A stretch of DNA of 64,000 bases. It comes from Megalonaias nervosa. Lineage: Eukaryota; Mollusca; Bivalvia; Unionida; Unionidae. This document shows, one piece after another, positions 36,290 through 48,773 of the stretch. The position numbers were made by a program, and so were the translations under genes. Every line of letters starts with the position of its first letter. Within the stretch, counting starts at the first letter, position 1. Location of the stretch: positions 1 through 64,000 of the forward strand of contig JAECUM010001865.1 in NCBI GenBank assembly GCA_016617855.1, written 5' to 3'. The notes beneath the pieces were generated by a model. It saw nothing but the letters and a program-made list of their open reading frames with translations. It did no database searches and was not told the origin of the DNA.

Positions 36290-36930
36290 GGACTAGTATC
36301 GTGGCTATGCTAATATGCTGACTAGCATTGTGGCTATGCTAGTATGTTGACTAGCACTGTGGCTATGCTAATATGTTGACTAGCACTGTGGCTATGCTAA
36401 TGTGTTGACCAGCATTGTGGCTATGCTACTATGCTGACTAGCATTGTGGTTATGCTAATGTTGACTAGCATTGTGGCTATGCTACTATGTTGACTAGCAT
36501 TGTGGTTATGCTAATGTTGACTAGCACTGTGGCTATGCTAATATGTTGACTAGCATTGTGGCTATGCTAATGTGTTGACCAGCATTGTGGCTATGCTACT
36601 ATGCTGACTAGCATTGTGGCTATGCTAATATGCTGACTAGCACTGTGGCTATGCTAATATGTTGACTTGCATTGTGTCTATGCTAATATGTTGACCAGCA
36701 TTGTGGCTATGCTACTATGCTGACTAGCATTGTGGTTATGCTAATGTTGACTAGCATTGTGGCTATGCTACTATGCTGACTAGCATTTGTGGCTATGCTA
36801 ATATGTTGACCACATTGTGACTCCGTTAATATTTTGACTAGCACTGTGGCTGTGATAATATGTTTACTATCACTGTGGCTATGCTAATATGTTGACTAGT
36901 ACTGTGACTATGCTAATATGTTGACTAGCA
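36290..36930. repeat. 29-bp minisatellite, about 22 copies
   Basis: The unit GGCTATGCTAATATGTTGACTAGCATTGT recurs about 22 times with point variants and some short units lacking TAT. Each unit contains the inverted pair ATGCTA...TAGCAT separated by about 10 bp, so single strands of the array could fold into serial hairpins. Confidence 0.95.
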
Positions 36931-37780
36931 TGAAAAAAAGAGATATATCCTCCTCTATGTGCACCTTTGTGCCATGTATGCACATTTTTCATTGACCTCC
37001 ATACCTTCATTTTTTACAAATAAAACTTGATCTTTACAATTATCTTAAAAGTGTGAAACTCGTGAAATATATCTGCTCATGCAGGCAACACCTTGAAAGT
37101 GTTAGATATTTTAATTACTCAAGGTTACCATGGTTATAATAAATTACAAAAAAAGATTATTTCAGGCAATAGTTCTTAACCTATGGGTTGTGATTAAAAA
37201 AAAAGGGTTGCCATGCTGTTTTGAGTGGGTCACTGAGATCAACCTTAGTAATTTGAAATTCCCTACCCAAGTAGTTTTTAGCATTTGCAAGACTAACACC
37301 ACAAACCTAATCTGGGTTGCCACCAAAAAGGTTAAGAATCATTGTTATAAGGGTACATAGGTCAATGGTGTTACTGTTGTCACTCCTATGATACAATGTT
37401 TATTAAAGAGAACTCTGTAAAAGCCAGTGTGAAATACTGAGATTGTAATGAAATGATGGAGAAAAAATCAAATGTTATATTACACATAACTGTGTGAAAT
37501 AAAAACTTTTTGAACTGGAGTTACAACTAAAATATATTTAAATCTGAAAGCTGAAAGGTTTGTGAGAGACACGAAAAAAAACATACTCTGGAAGGAAAAT
37601 TAGTATGTTTGTCATTTTATCTATGACATTTGTCATTGGTTTTAATAGCACTTTGACACATGTTTGGTTATGTCATGCAGAGGAAATGGGAGATAAGTAC
37701 ATTTCCCAAGAACACACGGAGCCATCCAACCTGGGCTGGCTTAGGCAGGTATCAGGCCCATGACCCTTAGATGTGTGTGA

Positions 37781-38066
37781 TTTAGATTTTTTAACATAGC
37801 TTTAACAATTTTTCAGTCATATCGCTACGATGTCTGCAGTGTGACAGTTTATAGTGATGTCTAGAACTGGGGCATCATGCCGCAGACATGTGGCATGATG
37901 TCCCACCCAGTCACATTATCCTGACACCAGGCCGACCAGTCCTAACACTAACCTCTTAATGCTGAGCGCCAAGTGAGGCAGCTGTTAGTACCATTTTTTA
38001 AAGTCTTTGGTATGACTCGGCCGGGATGTGACCCTTAGATTATGATACTGTACCAATTGAGCTACA
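37781..38066 (-). mobile_element. tRNA-derived SINE family 2, copy 2 (tRNA head visible)
   Basis: On the minus strand it begins TGTAGCTCAATTGGTACAGT, a good A-box-type tRNA head. A degraded B-box-like GGGTCACATCCC follows. Next is the conserved body (GGCGCTCAGCATTAAGAGG, TTAGTGTTAGGACTGGTCGG, CCTGGTGTCAGGATAATGTG) and a TTGTTAAAGCTATGTTAAAA tail. The body is shared with 5283-5517 and 47535-47800. It might be one of the named invertebrate SINE core domains; I cannot tell which. Confidence 0.85.
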
Positions 38067-38666
38067 GAAAAAGTGCATGCTGTTCTCATGTCTTCCAGAC
38101 AACAAAAACTCTTTAAGTTCTTTATTAGATCCTATAAGCATTTTTCAAATGTTCCTTTCATGTCACTTACAATGTCCCATGTAGATAGCAAACAGCCATG
38201 TAACTAAGATGTGCTTCATTTTGACTGGTCAATTGCCCTGTCAATCACTAGCATGCCAAAGGGTCAACTGTCAGCCATCAATCAATCAATGTGTACTAAT
38301 ACAAAAAACTAGTGTCCACTTTGAAATTTAATATGCATTCATTTTGTTTTCCTTCACAATACATGGAGTAAATGAGGTACTTATCTTGCCCAATTTATGC
38401 CTCTTTTGGAGTCACATGTCACCAAAAGCAGCACATTTTCAATTTTTTTCTTCAAATTTCCAAGTAATCAACAGACTACTAACTTCAAAATTTTTTTCTT
38501 CAAATCTAGAATTTAATGTTGAATTTTGTACCAATGTGTTTTACAACCTTGGACCTAGGTATCAGCTTCAGGTAGGCTTATCAGCACATGGTCTATCAAA
38601 AGATGTGAATAAAAGATACTAAACCTTTTCTTTCACTAAGAAAATGTCCACACTACTAAATGTTAC
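38067..38666. other. XRCC1 intron, nothing recognised
   Basis: AT-rich; short direct repeat of TTTTTTTCTTCAAAT at about 38446 and 38492 only. Confidence 0.5.
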
Positions 38667-38825
38667 CTTGTTAAATGGTTGAGTACAGACAACCTTTATG
38701 CTATCCCATTTTTCATTAGCAGTTTCCTTACACAGTTGATCAGGACCAAACATGCGCACAGCAGTTCTGTTTGTGCCACTTCGGCTATCCAGGGGAGACA
38801 TAAAAGCAGAAGTTACAAGGAGAAC
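38667..38825 (-). CDS. XRCC1: XRCC1 exon ~4 (core of the N-terminal domain)
   Basis: A 159-bp exon of 53 codons, phase 0 on both sides, with acceptor TTTCAATTTTCAG and donor GTAACA. It encodes VLLVTSAFMSPLDSRSGTNR, then VRMFGPDQL and later WDSIKVVCTQPFNK. VLLVTSxFMSPxxSRSGxNxxxVRMFGPD is a signature of the XRCC1 N-terminal domain (XRCC1_N), which binds DNA polymerase beta. Confidence 0.98.
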
Positions 38826-38885
38826 CTGAAAATTGAAAAATTATAGTAGTAAAGTATGTTCTTGAATTTTCCAAATAGAAAAACA

Positions 38886-39064
38886 CGGCCTAATGATCAC
38901 ACCATAACTATACACTGCCTAATGATGACAGCATAACATTACACTACCTAATGATGACAGCATAACTATACACTGCCTAATGACCACACCATAACTATAC
39001 ACTGCCTAATGACCAGACCAAACTATACACTGCCTAATGACCACACCATAACTATACACTGCCT
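38886..39064. repeat. 29-bp tandem repeat, 6 copies
   Basis: CCTAATGACCACACCATAAC plus TATACACTG repeats six times with an ATGATGACAG variant. It lies about 60 bp upstream, in gene sense, of the exon 4 acceptor. Confidence 0.93.
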
Positions 39065-40879
39065 TGCAATATTCTGAAAGGAAAACTGACAGTTATCTTC
39101 CAACTGTTATTTTATAAAAGACGGGATAATAGACCACTGATCCATAACAAATTTGAAGTGAAAATGAAACATTAAAAATTTGGGGTCTTTGTCCCATAGG
39201 ACTGACTGAAGAGCATATTTTATGCCTTGCATTTTTATTATAATTAGTCAAACCTAACTTAAAGTAGATCGATTAATCAATATTAGGACTTATTGATCTA
39301 CTTGTCAGGTTGTCTATATGTATGGTTATCTAATCAAATCAATCAACCAACCAGTCAATCTACTCATCTACTAATCAATCTATCTTACACATACCATTTA
39401 TGTATCTTTATGTGTTGGATGCTTCAATAATCACCCTGATATTAAGGCCAAACATGAAATACAACCACTTTATTAAGCCACACAAGTGGTCTTATTAGCA
39501 GGGCTCTGCTATAAATCTTCTGGCATAGTGGCTATGAAAGTGTCCAAGCATAAACTGAAATTTGACTCCAAACTCAAATACAAGAAAGTAGACTTAGAAT
39601 CAAAGAACATCAGCAAAATTGTGGAAATATGTACAATTGATCTTTATTTTATATCGTTCTTTCTGAATAATTTTACTTAAAATCAAAATCTGAAATTGAT
39701 TGTTCTCAATTCCAATTTAAGGCTTAGGATGTTTCTTGACTATGAGGTCCCAGTCCTGCTCTTTCAAAATATAATTTCATTGTTTTATACATCTTTTGTT
39801 ATTTAAAACTCCTTTTTACATAATTGCTTATGACCACTTTATCTCCTGAGTACAACTGGGGTTATTCCTACACTTCCATTTATTTCCCAATCATATAGTG
39901 TCCTCAAGATATATCTGAATCTTTTACACATGGTTTACTGTCCTTTTCAAGCATATTGATATTTATACAGAAATCCATGTTAAAATTTTAAATCCAAATT
40001 ATTATTGCAGTCTTTCCAGGCAAAGTATGATAAAATTGATGAGTAAATATGGTAATCTTTTCATGATAAATTCTCAGTTAAACAAACCAGGAAAAAAAAA
40101 ATCAAAAAAATTTATGTGGCAATTTAAGGATCGAATTCCTCCCTGAAAATGAATCAGCATGAAGGATACCTACCAAGTAAATGACCTCTTAATGTGAACT
40201 AAAAATTAAATTTAATCTGTTTCAACAAATTGGAGGAAAATTTCTATGCATGATTAGTACAGACAACTAAAAATCAATGTCACACTGATAAGCTTTTACG
40301 CAACAAGTCAAGTTTTTTTGTGTGGAAACAATAACAAAAATTCTAATTATGTGATGGCTTTCCATGCATCCCCTATTCTAGAAATAGCTGGTCAACACTG
40401 TACAGGACCAAGGCTGTACTCAGATTTTGGTGAGCATGACCTCTATCATGCCTTGCTTGTTCAATTTCAGCACTGTGCCAGGATTTTATTTTTTTACTTA
40501 TACCCTTATCCTTCTAGTTGCACAATGTTTATCTAAGAAATCACTAAAAATATTATCCCATGCTACAGAGCAAGATTCAATATCATTATTATATTTAACT
40601 GAATCCCATAGAGGATTCAAATAGTGAAAAAAGTGTGGGAATGTTAACATCTAAAATAATAAAATGATCTGCAACAGAAACAGGTCTCACACCTAAATAT
40701 GAGATCAATGAATGTAAAAGAGTTTTGTGTTATTCTTTTAGAATTTTTGATGACCTGATCAACACTATGCATGACGTTTATCAGCTTTCTTGAACCTGTT
40801 TTATCAAAAGCATTTTTATTAAAATTGCAGTTACAATATAATCAGCATTACTACTATCATGTGAGCTGAGATCTGCTTC
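39065..40879. other. XRCC1 intron, nothing recognised
   Basis: Contains a (TCAA/TCTA) low-complexity stretch at about 39330-39390. Otherwise AT-rich with no coding signal. Confidence 0.5.
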
Positions 40880-41172
40880 TGACTGTGTTGTAAAATTCCT
40901 ATATAAACAATAGGTAAAGGTGAGTACAAGTCTGACCTTGTTGAGAAATGCCTATGTAAACAATAGATAAAGGTGAGTACCAGTCTGACCTTGTTGAGAA
41001 ATGCCTACGTAAACAGCAGGTAAAGGTGATACAAACCTGACTGTGTTGAGAAATGACTGTATAAACAACAGTTAAAGGTGAGTACCAGTCTGACCTTCTT
41101 GAGAAACACCTAAGTAAACAACAGGTAAAGGTGAGTACCAGTCTGACCTTCATGGCCTATATAAACAACAGA
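40880..41172. repeat. ~53-bp tandem repeat, 5 copies
   Basis: AACAGGTAAAGGTGAGTACC plus AGTCTGACCTTGTTGAGAAATGCCTATGTAA recurs at 52-55-bp spacing (GGTGAGTAC-type words near 40918, 40971, 41026, 41077 and 41130). The repetitive minus-strand frame over it is not a gene. Confidence 0.93.
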
Positions 41173-41390
41173 TTGAGGTTTGCATTTATTTCTTGTCATT
41201 TCAATGTAAGAGTTCATTAATTTGTTTTGTTCAAGTTCTGTGCAGAAAAAGAATAACATTTACTTTTCCAGGTATGAATAAAAGAATGTATTAGTACAGG
41301 ATAGATAAGTCAACTATAAAAGCTGTGATGCATCTAACACTAGACTTATTTTTCTTAATGGTTGATAGTACATGAGACTGACAATCATCT

Positions 41391-42200
41391 GTTCATACCT
41401 GCCATAACACACTGTGTCACACTAAAAGCATGATTTTTTACTTCCCAACCACCTGACACTGTCATTTTTTTAAAAACTAAATTTTTAGTCATCTTCAGAG
41501 CAAAAAAATTATTTAAAAAAATACCACCACCACTTCAATATATGCCCATAACGTTTAACATCTATAAATGGTAAACAGCATTGATTAGAGCTCATGTAAA
41601 ACTATCTTTGGGGTAGTTTATACAGCAAAGTGTCATAGAGGCAATTAAAAGGCAAAGACATCAGGTATAAACAACCACCATTTCACATATTACTTAACTG
41701 GCTGACTATAGCTTGGGTGATGTGTTAAGTCCCTTAAGACTGCTGTGGGGGAACTCATTCTGCTAATTTGCATAGGAAAATTTCACAAAGTGGAACAACC
41801 CAAGTCATTTTAAGTTATAGTTAAATCAAAGAGATGCTAGTATGTTGAAGAATAAAAGTTATTACACATCACTGCCTTGAATGAAAATCTTTAAGCCACC
41901 TGTATGAAAGATTATTGGCAATTCTGTGAACAGAGACAACATTTGTTTGAAGTCAGATATAACTCCACATATAAAATGCTAAGCATGATTAATTTAGTTG
42001 TCAGAATATTCTTCAAGTGTGATTCATTTTTAAAGGTGATTCAGGAGCAATAAGTAATAAGCAAAAGTAAATTTCAAAAAACTCCTAGTTGATGGAGTTT
42101 TACTTAGTGATGCACAGCAGCAAGGGGAGCATTTAATTCTTTGTACATACTGCAAACCACATATCATTCTGGACAAAATGAATTGAACATTCAGATTATT
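41391..42200 (+). repeat. Dispersed repeat R, copy 1 (carries the empty insertion sites)
   Basis: Colinear with 50135-53300 outside that copy's insertions: ATACCTGCCATAACACNCTG, CAATATATGCCCATAACG, GTAAACAGC-TTGA, TGTAAAACTATC, GGCAATTAAA-GACA, ACCACCATTTCACATATTAC and AAAGTTATTACA-AT. At 41679-41685 the CATTTCA target is single. The region matching the 94-bp foldback site reads AACTATCTTTGGGGTAGTTTA. Function unknown. Confidence 0.82.
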
Positions 42201-43437
42201 CTGTTTATTATTATTATTCATTACCTTAATCTTGTTAAAATATTAACTATTAATTAACCCATGCTTTTTAGGATGATATTAGCCATGATATGCTTGTGTT
42301 TGCACAGGTGACTGTGGCCCCAAAATGGTCCATGAAGAAGGGGTACTAATATTAGTACTAAGGTGATTGGCGTTGATAATGCATTAACACCCATACTGGA
42401 TGGAGGCACTTCTATTACTGCTGTATTACCTACAAACCCCCATTAAACTTGAAAATATTACACACCCTTCCCCAATGAAATGTTCAGTTGCAAAAAATGA
42501 TGTATATTCATTTTTCTATCGAGGCAAACATATCTTGTGGTCAAACTGCAGATACAGTTGTGACAATGCTAACATTATGGTTTCAAGAACAACTCAGTTC
42601 TGATCCAGATATATCCAGAGAATCCAGCAGAGATGTTTGAACAGTAGTACCATCCAGTCTCTAGTCAGTGCAAAGATGAACACAAATGACACCTGCAATA
42701 CCATCAAACATGTAATGAACTACTGAAAGCAGCAAAGACTGTATGTAATTAAGCATGTAATATTTTGCAACCAATGGATTTTAAAGACCGAAACTTGCTG
42801 TATGCTCTTATTTAATCTCAGTGTGATTGTGAGTGTTTGCATATATAAGTGTGTGTGGCAATGATATCTGATGACATTAAGTCTACCAACTAATTTTTTC
42901 TTTGTAAGTGTATTAAATACTTTGAAAAAAAAAAAACCAGACATGTTATTTTCCTTTATTCTGATTTTAATTTCCAATCATCTTCTATTGGCTTGTTTGA
43001 AAAGATAGCTTATTCTAAATTTGATGTCACTTTTTTTGGTCATGTGCTCTGAACCACCTTGAGACCTCAAAAAACACTTTTTGAGTCTCAATTCCCACCC
43101 ACCCCAACAGTTTCTGACAGGCATGTCTGGTTGGTTTTTGTTCAAGTTATCTTAAACTAGCAATAGAGTTTTTGTTAAATTGGTCCCAATCTACATTTTC
43201 AACATACTCTCATCCATAGGACACCAATTTTATAACTGCTATTATGAAACCTTATGCATTCTAAAGTGTTAAAAAAAGACTTCATTTTGTTGCCACTGTG
43301 GTGATGTCAAAACCACATCAAATGCATCAGTTGTGCTGAAGAGGTGCCATCTATACATTAAACTTCTTTTATTTTTTTAAAAACAGAATAGTTTCAAATT
43401 TGTACCACTTAAAGAGACTGAATTATACAATGTAAAC
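42201..43437. other. XRCC1 intron, nothing recognised
   Basis: AT-rich intron with no supportable feature. Confidence 0.5.
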
Positions 43438-43542
43438 CTGAAAGTCCTTTTCAGTGGCAGTGGATCTCCCAACCAGAACTTCTACAAATGCTGAGCCTTC
43501 ATTTCCTATGTGTATGAAGCTGATTTGACTGGATTTCTCCAA
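43438..43542 (-). CDS. XRCC1: XRCC1 exon ~3 (N-terminal domain)
   Basis: A 105-bp exon of 35 codons, phase 0 on both sides, with acceptor CTTTTTTCAG and donor GTTTAC. It encodes LEKSSQISFIHIGNEGSAFV, then EVLVGRSTATEKDFQ. The IGN(E/D)GSAFVEVLVG motif is invariant in XRCC1 proteins. Confidence 0.98.
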
Positions 43543-45135
43543 CTGAAAAAAGACAGTGAGGAAAAATAGGAAAAAAGTATTTTTAAAAATACTTCAGATC
43601 ACCCTGGTTTTATATACAATAAAATTAAATATATTCATGCATCTTAAATGTTTGGAATAGGAGGTAAACATAATCATATGGGATACAATTTAGTGGTGTT
43701 CAAGTTTACCTTGACATCCAAGCCAGAATACTATTGTTTATGGTGGATTTAATTTCATGGATATTATTTATATTAGAGACTTCCAAAGACAATATTTATT
43801 AGGTTTCTGGACAAGTGCACATTGGACTCATTATCTGTGGATTCAGTGAAATGTGACATCCAATGTAACTCTATGCAAATGGAACAAAAACAGTAAATAA
43901 AGTAAACTGTAAGTTTCTCCTTCAGCAAAACAATTGTTTCTTGACCCTATAACCTCTGAGCATTTACAAGTGCACCACCTGTTTGCTGTGTATGAACAGC
44001 TATTTAAACCTTTCAGATGATTAATCCTCCAATATCTATGAAAGTCGTCACATGTGGTATACTTGGCTTTACTTCATTTGTCTGCAAGTTCTTTAATCAT
44101 TAACCCCAGTATATTCAAAGATCAAGCCTGCAAATGCAGTCAAAAGAACACTGTGAAGGAGCTATAACTAAAATGACAAGCTGACAATTAACAACCACTT
44201 CTTAGATGGCTGACATGTGTATGATTACATGATGCAAACTGTAAATCACCACAAATGCATCTTTGATTCTGCTTTAACCACTATGCAATATTAGTGATGT
44301 TTAACAACCAGGATTTTCCAGTATACTGAAATCCACACATAAACATATATTTTATTCATTCTGGATGCATGAAAATTCCAACTGCCAATTTCTCATTACA
44401 CATTTTGTTTCTTACAAACTTCTCTTTTATTTGATCTGTTTTTACAAATTGTGTGGTGTGCGAGTTATCAACCTGGGACTAGAGAGATTTGCTTGATCAC
44501 AATGTATGTCTTCAGTATAAGCAGTTATATCTCCAGTAATTAATTTGTTATTATATATATACACAACCCAGGCTGAGGCTAAAAGTCCTATACTAACCCA
44601 TTCACTCCATCAATGCAACATCTTCATATTTTGTTCTTTCTTTTCTTCTCATTTGTTGTTTTGCAAGTATAAAGTAACATGTTTTTGCTGTAAATGCTAA
44701 TAAGTTACTGTATGTATAATTTTTTTTAATATTTCATTTGCATATTTCAACATTTACAATATTATGCCATCATTAATCATATCAGCCATATTATAAAAGT
44801 AAATATTTTTGTTTTACGAGGAGTGAGAAAAGCTTATACTTCTTGCTCAAACTTCTGTATCTCTTGTTCGATTATATATACTTTCCATGATGATTTCTGC
44901 AAATAAATCAACCAAAGTAACTATAAATGGAATACGTGAAGTCATATAGGCCAGATCTTAACAGACAAGGAGGTTAAGACACCTGTGAACTGACTGTTCA
45001 CACCTTACTGTTGTTTTCATCCAAACACTAATCACACACTTAATGACACCTTGCTTTGATAAACGTCACAAAGCACACTTTCATCCATCATACTTTAAAT
45101 CCTTCTTCAATGTTTGGAACACATTTTATTGTATA

Positions 45136-45137
<2 letters not shown>
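43543..45137. other. XRCC1 intron, nothing recognised
   Basis: AT-rich; no coding signal or element. Confidence 0.5.
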
Positions 45138-45184
<47 letters not shown>

Positions 45185-45214
45185 CTTGTATATTTATTGT
45201 ATATATATATAGTG
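45138..45214. repeat. (TA)n microsatellite, interrupted
   Basis: TATATA run with TGTATATATA and CTTGTATATTTATTG interruptions. The Tyr-Ile frames over it are artefacts. Confidence 0.95.
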
Positions 45215-46424
45215 TATATTGTATACTATTTAGTAAAATAGTGCCAAGATTTTAGGATTTATTTTATGTGTCGGACAGTAAAATAAGAACTCCTGTGTGT
45301 TGCATCATAAACTGTCATAAAATAAGCTGTTTTTTAATGTCATATGCACATATATTTCCATTCTTAAGAGATTATTAAATGTGTTTTTCCAATGGCAACT
45401 TTACACACTTTCTTTGGTATCAAGTACATGGCTATAATAGATGCCCAGACTCATTATCAGACTTCACTGCTTTAGCTTAAGTGTTCTTGGTTTCACCAAT
45501 AACAGCTGTGGCTTGTGAGCAAGGTTTCTCATCAGATAATCATATCAAGGTTAAGGGCTGTAGATGTTTATAACAGGAAACTGCCGGAAAACTTATGAAT
45601 GTAATAGAGATGGCTAGGATTTTTAGACCGTTGAAGTTTTTTTTGAGAAAGAAGCAAACATAGTATGTTATGTTGCTTAAAGATAAAATGAAAACAGCGA
45701 ATAGAATATGGTCATTTGTTTCTTCTTCAAGTATCTTGGCAAACATACTTGAAATGAAATTAAACTAAATAAATTAAGTTAGAAAGAACTTTAATCTCTT
45801 CCTTGATTCCTTCAAGCTGCATACGAAATTAAAGAATGACATGGTAAAGCCATTAAGAAATATAGTTGCAGCATCACAAACAGTTCTCAATTATCTTAGA
45901 TTATCATTCTTTCATAATACTAATAAAAATATTTGACAATGAATAAGCAATAGGGATTTCATGTTTTATATTGGTGACAATACATGCACAATGATCCAGA
46001 TTATCGTTTTAAAATAAAGGATGTTGGGACTCCAAATTTTCAAAATGATAGAGAACCTTGATAACCCTTGCAAACAAAACACAACAGAGCATGAAAGGAA
46101 TAAAGTTGCTTAGCAAGTAAATCAAATCAGGACCTTATAATGTTAATGTCCTTGCAGCTACAATATGGCTCTAAAACAATAGAAAGCATATTCAATTTGC
46201 CTTCTGCAAATTCTGATAAACTGTACATATTTAGATTAAACTTATACATGTCCAAAACTTCACCATAATACTGTAATCAATCTTCACTGATGGTTATGCA
46301 TCAATTACAACCATAACCATATAATGGTATGGCTGGATAAGGACCACATATGTGCTAACAGCTTTGTATTTTAAATAACATGGTTTCAGTGTCTCAGATA
46401 CCCTGCAGACCTGCACCTTGTCTC

Positions 46425-46572
46425 CTGATGACAGCATTAAAAGGAGTCCCGATGACAGCATTAAAAGGGGGTTCAAGTGTATATTACTATTCATCATTCA
46501 TTTTATGACAGTCCCAATGACTGCATTAAAAGGGGTTCCAAGTGTGTATTACTATTCATCATTTATTTTATG
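46425..46572. repeat. ~76-bp duplication plus a 24-bp mini-duplication
   Basis: GATGACAGCATTAAAAGG is repeated at 24-bp spacing. The following GTTCAAGTGTATATTACTATTCATCATTCATTTTATGACA module is duplicated as GGTTCCAAGTGTGTATTACT and so on. Non-coding. Confidence 0.85.
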
Positions 46573-46962
46573 ACATAATACGCTAGATAAATTACGAGGT
46601 CTTGAATTTTGTCAATATGAAACCCAAGAACAAAGAATGACTAGCTGAATAAATAGCAGTCTTACACAGTCTAATCTGTCTATAATTTTCTACTCACCCG
46701 TGCAGTTATTACTTGAATACAACAAAATGAGTTTCATAGAATATATTTTCACAAGTCAGTAACATTAAATTCATTAACTGACCCATTACGTTTATCTGAC
46801 ATTTTTATGGAAAAGTTTCAGAGCATTATCACCTAAAATTAAACAGGCTAATGAAGAACAACAAATTATTTTTTATTAATCTACAACAAGTATCACTCTT
46901 TGTCAATATGTAAATGTCAATATGTAAACTTTGTACATGACAAATCCTTCTACAAAAAATAC

Positions 46963-47055
46963 CTGAAGAATGACAGATGCATGTTTTTCCCCTGGTGTTG
47001 CACATTTCCACTTAAATGCTCCCTCAGGTTTTAGTAAGTTGTCAGCAGGAAAACT
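46963..47055 (-). CDS. XRCC1: XRCC1 exon ~2 (start of the N-terminal domain)
   Basis: A 93-bp exon of 31 codons, phase 0 on both sides, with acceptor GTTGTAATTTCAG and donor GTATTT. It encodes SFPADNLLKPEGAFKWKCAT, then PGEKHASVILQ. The A(E/D)NLLK...W...PGEK..SVILQ spacing is that of XRCC1 exon 2. A preceding ~17-codon exon carrying the start codon is expected further right and was not found. Confidence 0.96.
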
Positions 47056-47534
47056 CTGAAATTACAACAATTAAAGTCAAGCTCTGAAATAAGAAAATTC
47101 ACTTTCAAAAAATCAACACTGAAGACAAATGTATGAACTCCTTGCAAGATTAGAAAAATAATTTGTACATAACCAGATTATTTACACTGTAAATCAATCT
47201 GGTCTGCTATGCAAAAAAACTGATATAAAAATACAGAAAGCAACAGTCTGTTAAGTACTTGTAAATGATGCTGCAGTGCAGAAATGCATCTGGATTATTT
47301 CGTTCTTTTGGTTATTCAAATCTAACAGTTGACACTGATTCATGTTTGATGGGTATCTTTCAACGTAATCTTTTATTAAATATTTATTGTTCATCCTTGT
47401 TGAAATCCCTTCACAGGTCCTAATGAGTGTATTTAAGAAAACTGAGTACAGATCAAAGTCTATTTGAATCACTATTATTATTATTTTTATTATTCATACT
47501 GTTACTAATATTCAGGCCAGTGTGTGTGTGTGTG
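47056..47534. other. No feature seen
   Basis: AT-rich sequence upstream of exon ~2; XRCC1 exon 1 was searched for here and not found. Confidence 0.5.
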
Positions 47535-47800
47535 ATTTGGATTTTTAACGTAGCTTTAACAATTTTTTAGTCATATTGCTACAATGTCTGCAGTGTGGCA
47601 GTTTATAGTGATGTCTAGCACTGGGGCATCATGCTGCAAACATGTAGCATGATGTCCCACCCAATTACATTATCCTGACACCAGGCCGACCAGTCCTAAC
47701 ACTAACCTCTTAATGCTGAGCACCAAGCGAGGCAGCTGTTAGTACCATTTTTGTAAGTCTTTGGTATGACTCGGCCAGGGATCGATCCCATGACCTCCCA
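47535..47800 (-). mobile_element. tRNA-derived SINE family 2, copy 3
   Basis: Body shared with the 37.8-kb copy: GGCATCATGCTGCAAACATG, ATTATCCTGACACCAGGCCG, ACCAGTCCTAACACTAACCT, TTAATGCTGAGCACCAAGCG. It ends with ACTCGGCCAGGGATCGATCCC, a B-box-like palindrome; the A-box part is lost. A TG microsatellite precedes the tail at about 47520. Confidence 0.85.
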
Positions 47801-48617
47801 CATCTGACAATAGGAACAACCCTTCACTGTATTCATGCAAGTGATACTAAAACAAGAATCTATAGTAAGTTCCAGTCTACTACTATCAAGGTGAAAGATC
47901 AGCAAAACTTTAAACTTTATTTTAAAGTTTTTCACTGGGTTGTAGCTCAATATATGATGACCTATTCAGTAATCATTTGACTTCAACAACAATTTTTCAT
48001 GAAGTGAAGCAAATATGGCAAGACATTTTCATTTAAAAATACAGACATTAAATAAAGTCATCATTACTAAAGAGCAACTTGTTGCAATTACCCAAAGCAA
48101 ACATGGAAATATTCAGTCCAAACAACTGTAACAAATTAAAAGATCTGTCTAGTATTTTTTCTTCGTCTTCACCCTTTTCTGGTCAGACCACTGGTACATG
48201 TTTATAAACACCCCATGTAAAGCTGCAACATTTACATCTGTAAACAACTGTGTTTAGTTTACTGCTCATAAAAGTTCACATAATCATGCAATGTGTAAAA
48301 TGAAACATACACTTGGCTTTCAGGATCTTCACTAATTGATCCATTTTTTTTATTCCACATCAACCCATGGCATATTAAGCTTGGCTGAACAAGTACCTTC
48401 TTGCAGTTACAAGCGAAATCAATTAACCAATGAGAGAGCTGATTACATGATCTGTTTGGATTTCTGGCACTGACTCAGAATTAAAAGTTGCCAAAAATGT
48501 TTTAATGTTTAAATTGGAAAAAGGTTACATGTATTGTTGTGTAAGAGGCTATTCTGATTATTTTTAACAATTCTAGAATGGAAATTGTTACCTGCTACAG
48601 CCATTTACAGGCAAGGA

Positions 48618-48773
48618 AACTAAGAATAGATACCTTTCTGTAGCATAACAGTTATGCTGATCACATGACTCCAGTCCAGAAGTCATTCCTCTGATGAAGG
48701 CCTTTTAATAAGGTTGAAAGCTAAGGGATCATAAGCTATTATGCTACAGAAAGGCATCTAGTCTTAGTTTCAA
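48618..48773. mobile_element. Small TIR/foldback element with ~40-bp inverted ends
   Basis: The left arm AAACTAAGAATAGATACCTT plus TCTGTAGCATAACAG pairs with the right arm, whose inverse is AAACTAAGACTAGATGCCTT plus TCTGTAGCATAATAG. The loop contains CTGATGAAGGCC...GGTTGAAAGC, which resembles a hammerhead-ribozyme core; this is weak and discussed in the findings. No coding potential. Confidence 0.75.

Noticed and set aside
36290..36930. CRISPR-like regular repeats
   Set aside because: Head-to-tail 29-bp units without spacers in a eukaryotic intron: a minisatellite.
48305..48360. Candidate XRCC1 first exon (ATG then a GTATG donor on the minus strand)
   Set aside because: The peptide lacks the conserved HVVS-type sequence expected at the XRCC1 N-terminus.
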